The position numbers and the translations under genes are program-made. Positions 1 to 8,586 of a stretch of 64,000 nucleotides of DNA are shown here, piece by piece. The notes under the pieces were generated by a model. That model was not told the DNA's origin. It saw only the letters and a program-made list of their open reading frames with translations, and searched no databases. How positions within the stretch are numbered: the stretch's first letter is position 1; each line of letters starts with the position of its first letter. The stretch is from Fundicoccus culcitae (GTDB lineage: Bacteria > Bacillota > Bacilli > Lactobacillales > Aerococcaceae): the NCBI RefSeq assembly GCF_024661895.1, contig NZ_CP102453.1, forward strand, positions 2,356,001-2,420,000, read 5' to 3'.

Positions 1-1500
1 AATATTGTGGGGATATTTATTGTGTTGGTGACTGAATATTTCGATATAAAAGGTGCGGGGATACTTCGTATAGGATTTATGACGACTTTGGTTTTCTCTG
101 GTTTGGTCCTAAATAATGGCTATTTGTATGTCTATGGTCAAAATGGTGTCTTAACCAAACTGTTATTGACGATAAACCCCGATTTAAATCCTCAATGGTT
201 TACAGGTTTTCCTGCCGTTGTATTTGTCATGACCTTTGCATGTACATCTAATCATATGTTATTCCTTAGGAATGCGGTCAGAGGCCTTGATAATAGTGTG
301 ATTGAAGCTGCTCAAAATATGGGGGCTAGCCAATGGCATATTTTAAAAAATGTCGTTATGCCCATGCTAAAACCCGTTTTATTCACTTTAACGATTATGG
401 CCTTTCAAACGGGCTTGGGTGCAATGTCTGCGCCTTTAATGGTCGGTGGAAGTTTTCAAACGATTTCGCCTTTAATCCTAACCTTTTCGCAAAGACCCGC
501 ATCGCGTGACATCGCGGCTTTATTATCCTTAATATTGGGCGTCGCGCAAATTGCGCTGCTTATCGTGATGACTTATAACGAAAAAAAGGGGAACTACTTA
601 TCGATTTCCAAGACACGAACAAAATTAACTAAGCAAAAAATACAAAACCCTACAATAAATATCATCGTACATGTGATTGCTTATATTCTGTTTGTCATTT
701 ATACGTTGCCGCTTATTTTGGTTATTTTATTTAGCTTTATGGACACCCAAGGAATCACGCAGTCGACCTTATCGTGGGAATTTTTCACATTGGAACATTA
801 TCAGAGTGTCATTACCGATTCTGGGAACTTACAACCGCTCTTAACGAGTTTCACCTATTCTGGGCTGGCTGCGGTTGGTTCGGTGATATTTATGTTGATT
901 GTCGTTAGGCTCATTATGACACATCGGAAGAATCGATTCTTTGAAGGCATGGAGTTATCCTTCTATATTCCATGGCTACTGCCTGCTTTACTGCTAGTAT
1001 TAGGGATTATTTTGGCCTATGATGAGCCGTCCATCTTGTTGTTCGGTAATTTAGTGGTAGGAACGTGGTGGGTTCTTCCGGTAACTTATTTAATTATGAT
1101 GTTGCCATCAACGCTGAGGTATTTGAAGAGTGCCTATTACTCTTTCGACCAAAATTTAGAAGAAGCGTCTCGTATTTTAGGCGCTTCTAGTGCTAGAACC
1201 TTTTTACAAGTTATCTTGCCAGCCTTATTATCGACGGCACTTGCCTTAGTCGCATTAAATTTTAATGGTTATTTAGCTGATTATGACTTGTCTGTTTTTC
1301 TTTATCAACCAGGACGGCCAACGTTAGGTATCGCTATTCGAGAAAATGCCGCTCCAGGCTCCAATGTCGATGCTGTGGCGGTTAACTTAGTGTATTCTGT
1401 ATTATTAATGATTATCAGCTCATCCGTTCTATATTTTGTTTATGGACGTGGATCGCAAGTTGGCGAGCGTCGCAGTGGCTTTAAGAAAACATCGGGGTGA
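1..1500 (+). CDS. ABC transporter permease, two-domain FbpB/PotB type (5' end outside window)
   Basis: Integral membrane permease of an ABC importer of the ferric/spermidine/phosphonate type in which two permease domains are fused. Two cytoplasmic EAA loops that contact the ATPase are visible, EAAQNMGAS near residue 100 and EEASRILGAS near residue 385 counted from a GTG at base 7, each set among hydrophobic segments. The frame is open to the left edge, and the first domain is about 70 residues short of the usual length (fused homologues in this window have 567-576 residues), so the true start lies upstream. A phosphodiesterase-like gene follows after 16 bp, so the operon may import a phosphorylated compound; the substrate is not readable from the permease. 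Confidence 0.88.
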   Translation, partial: NIVGIFIVLVTEYFDIKGAGILRIGFMTTLVFSGLVLNNGYLYVYGQNGVLTKLLLTINPDLNPQWFTGFPAVVFVMTFACTSNHMLFLRNAVRGLDNSVIEAAQNMGASQWHILKNVVMPMLKPVLFTLTIMAFQTGLGAMSAPLMVGGSFQTISPLILTFSQRPASRDIAALLSLILGVAQIALLIVMTYNEKKGNYLSISKTRTKLTKQKIQNPTINIIVHVIAYILFVIYTLPLILVILFSFMDTQGITQSTLSWEFFTLEHYQSVITDSGNLQPLLTSFTYSGLAAVGSVIFMLIVVRLIMTHRKNRFFEGMELSFYIPWLLPALLLVLGIILAYDEPSILLFGNLVVGTWWVLPVTYLIMMLPSTLRYLKSAYYSFDQNLEEASRILGASSARTFLQVILPALLSTALALVALNFNGYLADYDLSVFLYQPGRPTLGIAIRENAAPGSNVDAVAVNLVYSVLLMIISSSVLYFVYGRGSQVGERRSGFKKTSG

Positions 1501-1516
1501 AAGGTTGGCTTAAAAG

Positions 1517-2368
1517 ATGACGGATAAAAACAAATTTATTTCCAGATTAGCCGATAACCCTTTTTTGATAATGTCGCACCGGGGGTTCTGGGGAGGCAAT
1601 ATCATCCAAAATACAACCCAATCAGCTGACCTAGCCTATAGAGCAGGTTCAGATATTGTTGAGGTGGATGTATGTCGCTCATTGGATGGTGTCTATTATC
1701 TTTTCCATGATGGTGGTGAATTGGGTCTATTAGGTATTGATAAACACTTTTCACATTTAACATCTGATTTCATCGACAATGTTTCCGTGCTGAATACTTT
1801 AGGTACGCCATCTGGCTATCGAATTCAGCGCTTAAGTGAATTTCTTGAGTGGTTGCCTGACGATTCCTTGGTTAATATTGATCGTTCTTGGACATATTGG
1901 AATGATAAAGCCTTTTTTGACTTGTTGCACCATTCAGGTAAGGCAGAAAATTTATTATTAAAAAGTCCTGTTCAAGAAGAATGGTTAAGTAATTTAGAGA
2001 AAATGGCTCGAGGTATCGCTTATATGCCGATTGTTTATCAAAGAGAAGACGTTATCGCTGTTATGATGCGACATCAAGTTAACTTAGTTGGTGTTGAGAT
2101 AGTTGCACCTATTAATAATGATTTTTTAGATAGTAATTTATCTGTGGAACTAAAACAGCAACAGATACTGATTATGGCGAATGCAGAAAAATTAGGTGAG
2201 CATTTTGACTTATTCGTTGGATTGGATGACGATGCTTCTTTATTTAATCAAATAAATCAGGGATGGGATGCATATTTAAATCGAGGAATAGATATAATTC
2301 AGACAGACTGGCCGAATTTCATGAATGAATACAGACGTACGTATCAAAAAAGTGAGGTAAAGAGATGA
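1517..2368 (+). CDS. Glycerophosphodiester phosphodiesterase family protein
   Basis: Cytoplasmic GDPD-fold TIM-barrel protein of 283 residues with no signal peptide. The N-terminal family signature is present: MSHRG near residue 19, then DIVEVDVC near residue 46 and FHDGG near residue 64, which match the HRG...E.D...HD metal and catalytic residues of glycerophosphodiesterases. The central and C-terminal parts are divergent, so the substrate may differ from simple glycerophosphodiesters. The gene sits 16 bp after the ABC permease and overlaps the next gene by 4 bp (ATGA). This coupling suggests that the transporter, the phosphodiesterase and the downstream metallophosphoesterase act on one imported phosphate ester; that role is inferred. 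Confidence 0.82.
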   Translation: MTDKNKFISRLADNPFLIMSHRGFWGGNIIQNTTQSADLAYRAGSDIVEVDVCRSLDGVYYLFHDGGELGLLGIDKHFSHLTSDFIDNVSVLNTLGTPSGYRIQRLSEFLEWLPDDSLVNIDRSWTYWNDKAFFDLLHHSGKAENLLLKSPVQEEWLSNLEKMARGIAYMPIVYQREDVIAVMMRHQVNLVGVEIVAPINNDFLDSNLSVELKQQQILIMANAEKLGEHFDLFVGLDDDASLFNQINQGWDAYLNRGIDIIQTDWPNFMNEYRRTYQKSEVKR

Positions 2369-3249
2369 CATTAATGATGGATAGTAATAAAAGATTTAGA
2401 ATTGCACAGCTTACAGACATGCATCTAACGAATTTTCCATTTGATCAAAATGATGTGCAAATATTGCACGATGTAAAAAAGGCCGTTGAACATATTGAGC
2501 CTGATTTAATCATGATAACGGGTGATTTTGTTAATAGTTACAACAATGAGAATGAGCTTGAAATAGTAACCGCCTTTTTTGAGTTTTTGAATGAATTTGA
2601 TATTCCAAAAGCAATTACCTATGGTAACCATGATACAGAGCATAAATTGACTCGAAATGACCTTGAACAGTTATTTAATACGCTTGTTTCGAATAAAGTA
2701 AGTCGGGTTCATGAAAAAATGGTTGACGATCGAACGCAATATGTAGTGGAAATTAATAGCTCAGAAGGTTCACTGGCTCGCGTTTTATATGTAATGGATA
2801 CGGGTCATGTTGCGCCAGGTGAGGATAAGACAAATGACTGGATCCTTAGAGAGCAAGTGGAATGGTTTAGAGAAAGTTGTTCACAATATAAATCCCTAAA
2901 AAATAATTTATTATTTATTCATATTCCTATACCAGAGTATCTTCTTGCGAAGAAAAATATATTAAGTGGAGCCTTACTTGAACCCAATCAATTAATTTCA
3001 ACCAGTCGTATTAATACAGGCCTATTCTCCGAACTATTTTTCTCGCAACAAATTTATGGTGTTTTTTGCGGGCATAATCACCTAAACAATGCCGAAATGT
3101 TATGGGAAGACATTCATTTATTTTACGGTATGTTTTCTGGAAAAGAAGAAAAAGCCGGTGACTTTCGAGGCGTGCGCTATATTGATTTAGGCATTGAGGG
3201 AAATACAGTGAGTTCTGATTGCGTGTTCTTTAACGATTTAGTCGTTTAG
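2365..3249 (+). CDS. Metallophosphoesterase family protein
   Basis: Calcineurin-like phosphoesterase of 294 residues, probably cytoplasmic. The two-metal site motifs appear in order: QLTDMHL near residue 15, ITGDF near 52, YGNHDTE near 88, a lone HIP near 193 and CGHNH near 231. This set resembles class III cyclic-nucleotide phosphodiesterases and related phosphatases. The start overlaps the previous stop by 4 bp, so translation is coupled to the GDPD-like gene. It is the last gene before a strong terminator at 3280. A role in hydrolysing phosphodiesters or monoesters delivered by the ABC transporter is likely but not proven. Confidence 0.85.
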   Translation: MTLMMDSNKRFRIAQLTDMHLTNFPFDQNDVQILHDVKKAVEHIEPDLIMITGDFVNSYNNENELEIVTAFFEFLNEFDIPKAITYGNHDTEHKLTRNDLEQLFNTLVSNKVSRVHEKMVDDRTQYVVEINSSEGSLARVLYVMDTGHVAPGEDKTNDWILREQVEWFRESCSQYKSLKNNLLFIHIPIPEYLLAKKNILSGALLEPNQLISTSRINTGLFSELFFSQQIYGVFCGHNHLNNAEMLWEDIHLFYGMFSGKEEKAGDFRGVRYIDLGIEGNTVSSDCVFFNDLVV

Positions 3250-3279
3250 TTAGAAATATAATTTGCTGTTTAAACGGGC

Positions 3280-3311
3280 AACCCTACATGGATTTGTGGG
3301 GTTATTTTTTT
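3280..3311 (+). terminator. Rho-independent terminator after the phosphoesterase operon
   Basis: Inverted repeat AACCCTAC / GTGGGGTT around a short loop, followed by a run of seven Ts. It ends the ABC-GDPD-phosphoesterase transcript. Confidence 0.8.
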
Positions 3312-3330
3312 GGGTTAAACCAGGTGAAAA

Positions 3331-3381
3331 TTCACAAATGATATGATAATTATTGTGAACATTTGCAAATGATGCTATAAT
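3331..3381 (+). promoter_or_regulatory. Promoter with overlapping palindrome for the XRE/ImmA-like pair
   Basis: A -35 TTGTGA (3353-3358) and -10 TATAAT (3376-3381) are separated by 17 bp. An inverted repeat TTCACAA (3331-3337) / TTGTGAA (3353-3359) covers the -35 box, and the similar CAAATGATATGATAAT and CAAATGATGCTATAAT form a direct repeat. This fits autorepression by the XRE protein encoded immediately downstream (inference). Confidence 0.7.
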
Positions 3382-3399
3382 TCACCTGAAAGGATGGCG

Positions 3400-3735
3400 A
3401 TGATGATGAGAAGTGACCAAAATACGGTGAAAAATATTAAGCAGTGGCTATTAGATAATGATAAGACGCAATCGTGGTTAGCTGCAGAAATGGACATAGC
3501 CCCATCGTTAATTAGTCAATTATTTAGTGGCGCGCGAAAACTTCAACCGAATCATATTGAAAAATTTGCTGAAATTAGTGGTTTTACTATTTCCGAGCTG
3601 GCATCTACCTATGAACTGTCAAATGTAACACCCACCTATACTGTACGAGGTAAGGTTTCTAACCAACATGGCGAACACGCGTTGAACCAATTGTTACTTG
3701 ACGTTGAACACTTTGTTCAGCTAACGAATAAGTAG
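3400..3735 (+). CDS. XRE-family helix-turn-helix transcriptional regulator
   Basis: Small DNA-binding protein with one Cro/CI-type helix-turn-helix: TQSWLAAEMDIAPSLISQLF, roughly residues 24-43. It has a short hydrophilic tail and no further domain. In-frame ATGs lie at 3394, 3400, 3403 and 3406; the AAGGA site at 3390 touches 3394, so 3400 or 3403 gives proper spacing. A strong promoter with a palindromic operator precedes it. The ImmA/IrrE-like gene follows after 9 bp, an arrangement known from ICEBs1 ImmR-ImmA and from XRE-COG2856 toxin-antitoxin-like pairs. The likely role is autorepressor and partner of the downstream protein. Confidence 0.85.
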   Translation: MMMRSDQNTVKNIKQWLLDNDKTQSWLAAEMDIAPSLISQLFSGARKLQPNHIEKFAEISGFTISELASTYELSNVTPTYTVRGKVSNQHGEHALNQLLLDVEHFVQLTNK

Positions 3736-3744
3736 GTATTTATT

Positions 3745-4500
3745 ATGATGAAAATAACGAACAATCAAGTAGCAGAGATTGCAGATATTTATGCGAGTGT
3801 ATTTCTGAAAAAATATTTTGGAGAAGAAGTCTTTTTGGGTAGTGTCATTGAGCGCGTGCTGTCTAAAAAAGCCCATATTATTTATCAAAATGTCGATGAC
3901 CCATCCTATTATGGTGCAACTGTTCATATGCTAGACAAACAGATTATTGCAATAAATACCGCTCAACCTCTACGTATTCGCTACTATAGTGCTGCGCATG
4001 AGTTGTGGTATTTATTATATGACGCGGATGAGCTTCCAATTAAATACGATGGATTTGAGCATGAACGTGTTGCAGAACAATTTGCAACTAGGGTTATGTT
4101 ACCTGATGGGTTAGTTAGAACACTTTTGCGAATGATTGATGGAACCATCGAAAATAAAGTCATTGAAATTGCTGATCTATCTTCAATGCCTTATGTAATC
4201 GTAACGAATAGGTTGAAAGAATTGGGAGCAAGAGTTTCAGCAACTTTAATGGAGAGGGAAGAAGAGGATTGGATAAAAGTTAGAAAGCTCTTAGGTTACC
4301 CACCAAGTGTTTTGGATAAAAGCGATGCGTTTAAACAGTTTTGGGCATTATCCAAAGAGGTCGAGCAGCAGCTTGAAACGAAGGAGATTACTTTAGAAAT
4401 AGCAGCAAACTTGATTAAACATATTGATCCTGAGCAGGCAGAAAAATATTGGAAGCAAAGGCAGGATCTTCTTGATGATTGGAGTACTGAAGATGACTGA
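3745..4500 (+). CDS. ImmA/IrrE-family protein with an altered HExxH motif
   Basis: COG2856-type protein of 251 residues. Members are zinc proteases that cleave the partner XRE repressor. The expected zinc helix is present near residue 87 but reads HELWYLLYD, so the second histidine of HExxH is tyrosine. The downstream acidic region (ERVAEQFATRVMLP, near residue 111), which normally gives the third ligand, is kept. Catalysis is therefore probably lost, or one residue has mutated. The C-terminal part from about residue 165 is charged and not recognised. The gene is co-transcribed with the XRE regulator and followed by a terminator. The changed codons lie in GGTATTTATT, a one-base variant of the dispersed 10-mer of this window. 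Confidence 0.75.
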   Translation: MMKITNNQVAEIADIYASVFLKKYFGEEVFLGSVIERVLSKKAHIIYQNVDDPSYYGATVHMLDKQIIAINTAQPLRIRYYSAAHELWYLLYDADELPIKYDGFEHERVAEQFATRVMLPDGLVRTLLRMIDGTIENKVIEIADLSSMPYVIVTNRLKELGARVSATLMEREEEDWIKVRKLLGYPPSVLDKSDAFKQFWALSKEVEQQLETKEITLEIAANLIKHIDPEQAEKYWKQRQDLLDDWSTEDD

Positions 4501-4621
4501 TTCGAGGGGGAAAGTATTCGATCATTCTATAAAACGATAATCGTAGAATCTAAACATAGAGAATTTCAATTGAAACAGTTAGACATACGATTAGATAAAA
4601 TCTAGTTAATTTCGAAAAATT

Positions 4622-4658
4622 AAAGTGATTATCGCAGATAATGTGATAATTGCTTTTT
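4622..4658 (+). terminator. Rho-independent terminator after the ImmA-like gene
   Basis: Stem AAAGTGATTATC / GATAATTGCTTT with two G-T pairs, ending in six Ts. The rest of 4501-4826 is AT-rich. It holds AATAAATACC at about 4728, a variant of the dispersed motif, and no recognisable gene. Confidence 0.7.
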
Positions 4659-4826
4659 TGTTATTTTTACTTCTGTTTAACTTATTACTTCGAGAAATTT
4701 TCAAAATCTCCCACCCATCAATTTCTAATAAATACCAACTTTTTTAATCTTCCTCTAATTTAACTATTGATTTATTTTATCGTTTACGTTAAACTTCAAG
4801 AAACAAATCCTAAAGGAGGGGTCGAA

Positions 4827-6578
4827 GTGTTAAAAAGTAAATGGTTAAAATTGTCACTCGTAGTTTCGATGTTAGGGAGTACCTTTTCAGCCCGCGTTTT
4901 TGCGCAAGAAGAAACAGCTGTGTCGTTTGAGTCAAGTGTCGTTAACGAAGGCGAAGCAATTGAAGGTGGCACACTTCGATACGCCATAGTAGGAGATGCG
5001 TTTGCAGGGGTATTTAATGGGATGTATTATACGATGGGAGTTGACGGAACGATTATTTCCTTCTTCAACCCTGGTTTATATGGTTATGATGAAAACTTTA
5101 CCATTGATAATTCTGGTTTTGCCGATATTGAATTTGATCCGGACAATGCTCAGGTGACGATTACAATTCCTGAAGGAACGTTCTGGGATGATGGCGAACC
5201 GTTGGATATTGATGATGTCATTGCGCCTTATTATATCGTGGGCCATCCCGAATATGATGGGGTTAGATATGGTGTGGCTTTTACAAATGTGGTGGGTATG
5301 GAAGAATATAAAAATGGGGACACCGATGTTATTAGTGGACTTGAGCGGATTGATGATTACACCTTACGGGTCACTTACATTGATTTTACGGGGTCCATTT
5401 TACAAGCGGGTGGTGGGGTTTCCGATTATGTTGAACCTGAGCATATTTTAAGTGACATTCCAATAGCCGAAATTATCGATAGTGATCAAGTACGTCAAAG
5501 TCCGGTTGGTTTTGGTCCTTATACCTTAACATCGATTGTTCCAGGTGAAGCCGTAACGTTTGAAGCCAATGAAAATTATTATAAAGGGAAACCCTTAATC
5601 GATGAAATCGTCGTTGAAGTGGTCAGTCCTTCCCAAATTGTAGCCGAGTTAAAAGCCGGAAATTATGATATTGCTAGTTTACCCAGTGATCAATTTGAGA
5701 CCTATAAAGATGCGACCAACTTTGCCATTCTTGGGGTAGAGGCCAATTCTTACAATTATATTGGCTTTAAAATGGGTGTTTGGGATGAAGCTGCCGGGGA
5801 AGTGAATTTTGACCCTGACCGGGTGGTATCCAACCAAGCCTTCCGTCAAGCCATGGCCTATGCCATTGACAATGATTCCGTAGGCAGCCGTTTCTACCAA
5901 GGCTTACGTTTTAACGCCAATTCACACGTAACGCCAAACTTTGGCACCTTGCATAATCCGGACCAAGAAGGCTACCATTATGATCCTGAAAAAGCGAAAG
6001 CATTATTAGCTGAAGCCGGTTTTGTGGATAATGATGGGGATGGCTTTGTTGAAGATTTAAATGGGGAACCTTTTGTCTTAGGTTTTGCTGCTCCGACATC
6101 AGGTGAAGTTGCCGAAGTTATCGCCCAATACTACATTCAAGCCTGGCATGAAGTCGGTATAAATGTCGAGCTGGTCGATGGTAACCTTATGGAAACCAAC
6201 GCCTTCTATGAACGTGTCGAACAAGATGATCCAGCCATTGATGTCTTCCAAGGTGCTTGGACCATCGGTGGGGACCCGAATCAATATGGTTTCTTTGGAC
6301 GGGATCAATTCTGGAATGATAGCCGTTTTGCCGATGAGGAATTAGACGCCTTGCATGCACGGTTGAATTCGTCTGAAACCTTTGATGAAGCCTCACGAAT
6401 TGATATTTATTATGAATGGCAAGCTTATTTGATTGATCAAATTCCACTCTTGCCGACACTTTTTAACTATTCGCTCACGGCTGTCAATAACCGCGTCAGC
6501 GCCTACGACGTAACCACCGGCTCCGACTTAGATTGGACCGAAATTTACCTGCTCGCCGACGAGCCAATCGCTGAATAA
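4827..6578 (+). CDS. Peptide/nickel-type ABC transporter substrate-binding protein (SBP family 5)
   Basis: Extracellular OppA/DppA-like receptor of about 583 residues. The GTG at 4827 was chosen because AAAGGAGGGG lies 6 bp upstream and because it opens a clean signal peptide: basic KSKWLK, hydrophobic core, and signal peptidase I-type end RVFA|QEE near residue 26. There is no lipobox cysteine, which is unusual for a Gram-positive binding protein. Family-typical segments include FWDDGEPLDIDDV (about residue 122) and SPVGFGPYTL. No permease or ATPase gene is adjacent, so it may be an orphan receptor that shares a distant Opp transporter. A hairpin terminator follows. Confidence 0.88.
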   Translation: MLKSKWLKLSLVVSMLGSTFSARVFAQEETAVSFESSVVNEGEAIEGGTLRYAIVGDAFAGVFNGMYYTMGVDGTIISFFNPGLYGYDENFTIDNSGFADIEFDPDNAQVTITIPEGTFWDDGEPLDIDDVIAPYYIVGHPEYDGVRYGVAFTNVVGMEEYKNGDTDVISGLERIDDYTLRVTYIDFTGSILQAGGGVSDYVEPEHILSDIPIAEIIDSDQVRQSPVGFGPYTLTSIVPGEAVTFEANENYYKGKPLIDEIVVEVVSPSQIVAELKAGNYDIASLPSDQFETYKDATNFAILGVEANSYNYIGFKMGVWDEAAGEVNFDPDRVVSNQAFRQAMAYAIDNDSVGSRFYQGLRFNANSHVTPNFGTLHNPDQEGYHYDPEKAKALLAEAGFVDNDGDGFVEDLNGEPFVLGFAAPTSGEVAEVIAQYYIQAWHEVGINVELVDGNLMETNAFYERVEQDDPAIDVFQGAWTIGGDPNQYGFFGRDQFWNDSRFADEELDALHARLNSSETFDEASRIDIYYEWQAYLIDQIPLLPTLFNYSLTAVNNRVSAYDVTTGSDLDWTEIYLLADEPIAE

Positions 6579-6594
6579 ACTAAATATCACTGTT

Positions 6595-6636
6595 AAAGCC
6601 ATAGTCTGGCGTTCGTTTCCCAGGCTATGGCTTTTT
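6595..6636 (+). terminator. Rho-independent terminator; first copy of a 70-bp direct repeat
   Basis: Stem AAAGCCATAGTCTGG / CCAGGCTATGGCTTT followed by Ts. CTAAATATCACTG, a variant of the dispersed motif, precedes it. The stretch 6582-6652, including about 16 bp beyond the T run, recurs at 10048-10118 with few changes. Confidence 0.88.
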
Positions 6637-6772
6637 GGTGTGTAGACTATACATGTCATCTTCTTAAATAATCAGCGTTTATGAAAGACCTTTATGTATA
6701 ATGTTTTGTGAAGGAGATTTGGTATAATAAGATAATGAAAATATAAGACAGTTTATACTTGAAGGATTTAGG

Positions 6773-6786
6773 CAGGGATATTTATT
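6773..6786 (-). repeat. Dispersed AATAAATATCCCTG motif
   Basis: Exact 14-mer on the minus strand in the leader region before the PucR-type gene. TATAAT-like boxes at about 6697 and 6723 (the latter an extended TGGTATAAT) lie just upstream. Confidence 0.8.
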
Positions 6787-6870
6787 AAAGGGAATGAGCT
6801 GAAGAATTTAAATGGGATAGTATGATTTATGGAAAAGAATTGAAATAAGCAAATACTTGGAGGTATTAAG

Positions 6871-8427
6871 ATGAGACTTAATCTCAATATCATTTACGAT
6901 GAATTATCGGATTATGATTGTCAAATTATTGCTTCGGAAAATTTAGATTTAAACCTTAGAAACGTTTGTTATTTACCGTTAGAGCCTGAAAAGTTGCAAT
7001 CTGAGTATCTTTACTTAACAACAGCTGAAAAGATTAATGAGTATGGAAATATAAATGAATCAATTTCATTATTGTGTTTAGGGGAGCCGAAATTTGATAT
7101 TAGAAATAATAAATTAAATGTCATATTTTTTAATGAAAATCTGTCAGAACAATCAGTGTTCGAAAAATTACTTAAAATATTTGAAAAATATGAAGATTGG
7201 GAAAAAAGTATATTGTTGTCCATGGCAAATAATGAAAATTTACAAACCATATTTGATATTTCAACTAGTATGCTTATCAATCCAATTGCACTATGTGATC
7301 GTTATAATACAGTGGTTGTAAAGTCGAAAACATTCCCCGAAGATGTGCAAGGTTCTCCTTGGAAAGAAGCGTTTGAAAAAGGATATGTAACTGATGATGT
7401 TATGGAGAATGAAGAATACTTTGAGTTAAATCGATTAGTTGCGGAAAACAACACCCCTATTTTGTTCACAAGTCATTTAACTTTTCCGGGTCAAATACAG
7501 ATGGCAGCAAGAATACCTAGAGAAGGTGTACCTTTTGGCTATTTAGTTTCAACCGACTTTAATGGTGATTTCACAAAAGGCCAACTTTCTATTATATACT
7601 TCATACAAGACATTTTGAATCTGGCTTTGAAAAATAATTATTCAATGATTTCTGGAGAACAAGATTTATCTACCTTCTTTATCGAAAATATTATAAAAGG
7701 CTACGACATGGGAGAACGTTCGATTGCATATTTATTACAGCAATGGTCTTGGAAAGTAGATGATGAATATTCTTTATTGGTGTTTTATCCTATAGATGAT
7801 AAAGTATTAGACAAATCGATATTAAATATGCTAAAAAATCGTATTAAAGGATTATCCAAGAGTTCATTTGTATTCTCTTATGATAATAGTATTATAGCAA
7901 TCTTTCATAATAATAATAAAGAAAGTATAGCGAAAGATTATAGTGAACAACTGCAAGGTATTTTAGAAATAACAAATCTCCATTGCGCAGTAAGTATGAA
8001 TTTCCATAATTTCAAGTATATAAAGTATGCTTATCAACAATGTGGTATTATTAGAAACTTTTCAAACTTAAATCAACGGATTCATACGTTCGATGAAGTG
8101 TATACAGATTACTTTTTAAGTATTCTTGAAGAACAAACTGATTTAGCTAGTATGTGTAACCCAATTATTTTAAATCTCTATGAATCTGATAAGAATGGGA
8201 AAGATTTTATACAAAGTTTACAAGCGTACTTAGTTCATGGTCGCAGTATGACTGCAGCAGCAAATGCCCTTTTTATTCATCGCAATACGTTGATTTTTCG
8301 ATTAAGGAAGTTGGAGGAGTTGTTGAATTTAGATTTAAAAACAGTCAATGAGAATACTGCTTTAATGTTATACGTTTCTTGCCTAGTGGCCACGAATAAG
8401 TATAATCAACAGAAGGTTCACAATTGA
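6871..8427 (+). CDS. PucR-family transcriptional regulator
   Basis: Cytoplasmic regulator of 518 residues. The C-terminus carries the PucR/CdaR helix-turn-helix: GRSMTAAANALFIHRNTLIF around residues 455-474, followed by RLRKLEELLNLDL and a final helical segment. The middle part (about 270-400) fits the degenerate GGDEF-like region of this family; the N-terminal sensing region is not recognised. GGAGG precedes the ATG. PucR regulators usually activate neighbouring catabolic genes in response to a small molecule. Here the likely target is the O-demethylase-like gene 160 bp downstream on the same strand. The pair is bounded by duplicated terminators. Confidence 0.85.
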   Translation: MRLNLNIIYDELSDYDCQIIASENLDLNLRNVCYLPLEPEKLQSEYLYLTTAEKINEYGNINESISLLCLGEPKFDIRNNKLNVIFFNENLSEQSVFEKLLKIFEKYEDWEKSILLSMANNENLQTIFDISTSMLINPIALCDRYNTVVVKSKTFPEDVQGSPWKEAFEKGYVTDDVMENEEYFELNRLVAENNTPILFTSHLTFPGQIQMAARIPREGVPFGYLVSTDFNGDFTKGQLSIIYFIQDILNLALKNNYSMISGEQDLSTFFIENIIKGYDMGERSIAYLLQQWSWKVDDEYSLLVFYPIDDKVLDKSILNMLKNRIKGLSKSSFVFSYDNSIIAIFHNNNKESIAKDYSEQLQGILEITNLHCAVSMNFHNFKYIKYAYQQCGIIRNFSNLNQRIHTFDEVYTDYFLSILEEQTDLASMCNPIILNLYESDKNGKDFIQSLQAYLVHGRSMTAAANALFIHRNTLIFRLRKLEELLNLDLKTVNENTALMLYVSCLVATNKYNQQKVHN

Positions 8428-8586
8428 AAAAGTAGAATATCCTTACTTCATTTTCATTGTGCAAACGCTATATTTTTTATCATATAATTTTTCATTGTTT
8501 GTACCTAGACCTTAAAAATTTGCTTTGTTATCATGAAATTACAATAATTAATGATCAAATTAAATTTATTTATAGGAGGAAAAGCA

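Noticed and set aside
3721-3927. Minus-strand ORF of 68 codons
   Set aside because: Antisense to the start of the ImmA-like gene, without start signals or recognisable features.
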